NCBI RefSeq assembly: GCF_000721935.1
Contig: NZ_KL585436.1
Coordinates: forward strand, 32,382 to 38,766
Direction: 5' to 3'
Length of the DNA stretch: 6,385 nucleotides
Origin: Streptomyces sp. NRRL WC-3549
Lineage (GTDB): Bacteria > Actinomycetota > Actinomycetes > Streptomycetales > Streptomycetaceae
The position numbers and the translations under genes are program-made. The notes under the pieces are model-generated. The model searched no databases and was not told the DNA's origin. It saw only the letters and a program-made list of their open reading frames with translations. Of the stretch, positions 5,663 through 6,385 are shown one piece after another. How positions within the stretch are numbered: the stretch's first letter is position 1; every line of letters starts with the position of its first letter.

Positions 5663-6385
5663 GTGCGGGGCTACGAAAGCCAGCAGAGCCACCGAGCTGA
5701 CGACGACCATCTCTCGCGGTTCGAAGCCGAGATGGACCGGCTGAGGACCGACCGGGAGAAGGCCGTCCAGCACGCCGAGGACCTCGGTTACCAGGTCGAG
5801 GTCTTGCGCGCCAAGCTGCACGAGGCACGGCGGAACCTCGCCGCCCGTCCGGCACACGACAGCGCGGACCTCGGCTACCAGGCCGAGCAGATGCTCCGTA
5901 ACGCCCAGATCCAGGCGGACCAGCTGCGCACCGACGCCGAGCGCGAGTTGCGCGAGGCCAGGGCCCAGACGCAGCGGATCCTCCAGGAGCACGCCGAGCA
6001 CCAGGCCCGCCTCCAGGCCGAGTTGCACGCCGAGGCGGTACAACGGCGCCAGCAGCTCGACCAGGAACTGGCGGAGCGCCGGCAGACCGTCGAGTCCCAC
6101 GTCAACGAGAACGTGGCCTGGGCCGAGCAGTTGCGCGCCCGTACCGAGTCCCAGGCCCGCCGGCTGCTGGACGAGTCCCGTAACGAGGCGGAGCAGTCGC
6201 TGGCCGCGGCCCGCGCCGAGGCGGCCCGGCTCGCCGACGAGACGCGTCAGCGCCTCAACTCCGAGGCGGAGGCGGCCCGTGCGGAGGCCGAGAACACGCT
6301 GCTGCGGGCCCGTCGGGACGCCGAGCGGATGCTGGACGCCGCCTCCGCCCAGGCCCAGGAGGCCGCCGCGCACGCCGAGCGGCTG
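5663..6385 (+). CDS. scy: Scy, coiled-coil polar growth scaffold (N-terminal 241 residues, runs off right end)
   Basis: First 241 residues of a very long coiled-coil protein; Scy in S. coelicolor is about 1,300 residues. In Streptomyces, Scy organises the hyphal-tip assembly with DivIVA and FilP and influences ParA, setting tip number and polarity. The sequence is almost all Ala, Glu, Arg, Gln and Leu with no Pro after residue 63 and no membrane segment. It moves from a short N-terminal heptad region to long-period hydrophobic spacing, as in ARTESQARRLLDESRNEAEQ. DLGYQ occurs twice, at 40-44 and 69-73. Start is GTG at 5663 (VRGYESQQSHRADDD); the ATG at 5650 is out of frame. GGAAGGA (5644-5650) is a slightly distant ribosome site, 12 bases from the GTG. 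Downstream of mce, as in S. coelicolor. The identification as Scy rather than another DivIVA-like coiled coil rests on remembered sequence and synteny. Confidence 0.9.
   Translation, partial: MRGYESQQSHRADDDHLSRFEAEMDRLRTDREKAVQHAEDLGYQVEVLRAKLHEARRNLAARPAHDSADLGYQAEQMLRNAQIQADQLRTDAERELREARAQTQRILQEHAEHQARLQAELHAEAVQRRQQLDQELAERRQTVESHVNENVAWAEQLRARTESQARRLLDESRNEAEQSLAAARAEAARLADETRQRLNSEAEAARAEAENTLLRARRDAERMLDAASAQAQEAAAHAERL

Noticed and set aside
5457..5744. 95-residue plus-strand ORF before scy
   Set aside because: It crosses the repeat element and overlaps the scy start in another frame. Its peptide has no domain-like features and no good ribosome site.
5078..6373. 431-residue minus-strand ORF opposite mce and scy
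   Set aside because: It spans two well-supported plus-strand genes and the promoter region between them, and its Leu/Gly-rich product is the mirror of coiled-coil codons.

Overview
The window is high-GC DNA with the third-codon-position bias of an actinomycete, most likely a Streptomyces chromosome. The strongest taxonomic clue is the right end: a GTG-started coiled-coil protein I recognise as Scy, the Streptomyces tip-growth scaffold, directly downstream of methylmalonyl-CoA epimerase. From memory, the order sensor kinase / response regulator / ... / meaB / thiolase / epimerase / scy matches the S. coelicolor SCO5404-SCO5397 neighbourhood; I could not check this by search. The first 20 bases are not genomic: they are the Tn5 (Nextera) mosaic-end adapter, so the left edge is a read or contig end.

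Layout. 21-884 (minus) is the N-terminal part of a sensor histidine kinase, cut just after its H-box by the adapter. It follows an OmpR-family response regulator (881-1540, minus) with a 4-base start/stop overlap. Divergent from these, 1659-2243 (plus) encodes a small secreted or anchored protein with two PepSY domains. The 118-bp gap between the regulator and the PepSY gene carries three phased TTCAG repeats that look like a response-regulator binding site. 2244-2663 is non-coding, full of hairpins, and separates convergent units with at least one strong terminator. 2664-3635 (meaB) and 3667-4869 (acetyl-CoA acetyltransferase) form a minus-strand operon. 5004-5432 (plus) is methylmalonyl-CoA epimerase, divergent from the thiolase. 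After a structured 230-bp gap, scy starts at 5663 and runs off the right end.

How the genes work together. The kinase, regulator and PepSY protein look like one envelope-sensing module. The sensor loop and the PepSY protein are both strikingly Asp-rich. Thiolase, MeaB and epimerase belong to acyl-CoA metabolism around methylmalonyl-CoA: acetoacetyl-CoA formation, protection of B12-dependent mutases, and (2R)/(2S)-methylmalonyl-CoA interconversion. No mutase gene lies in the window. Scy is a morphogenesis gene with its own likely promoter.

I see no mobile element, CRISPR array, RNA gene or defence-like cassette. The points most worth a second look are regulatory: the phased repeats before the PepSY gene, a 10-bp perfect inverted repeat around the likely scy -10 box, and a duplicated-arm hairpin overlapping the scy ribosome-binding site.
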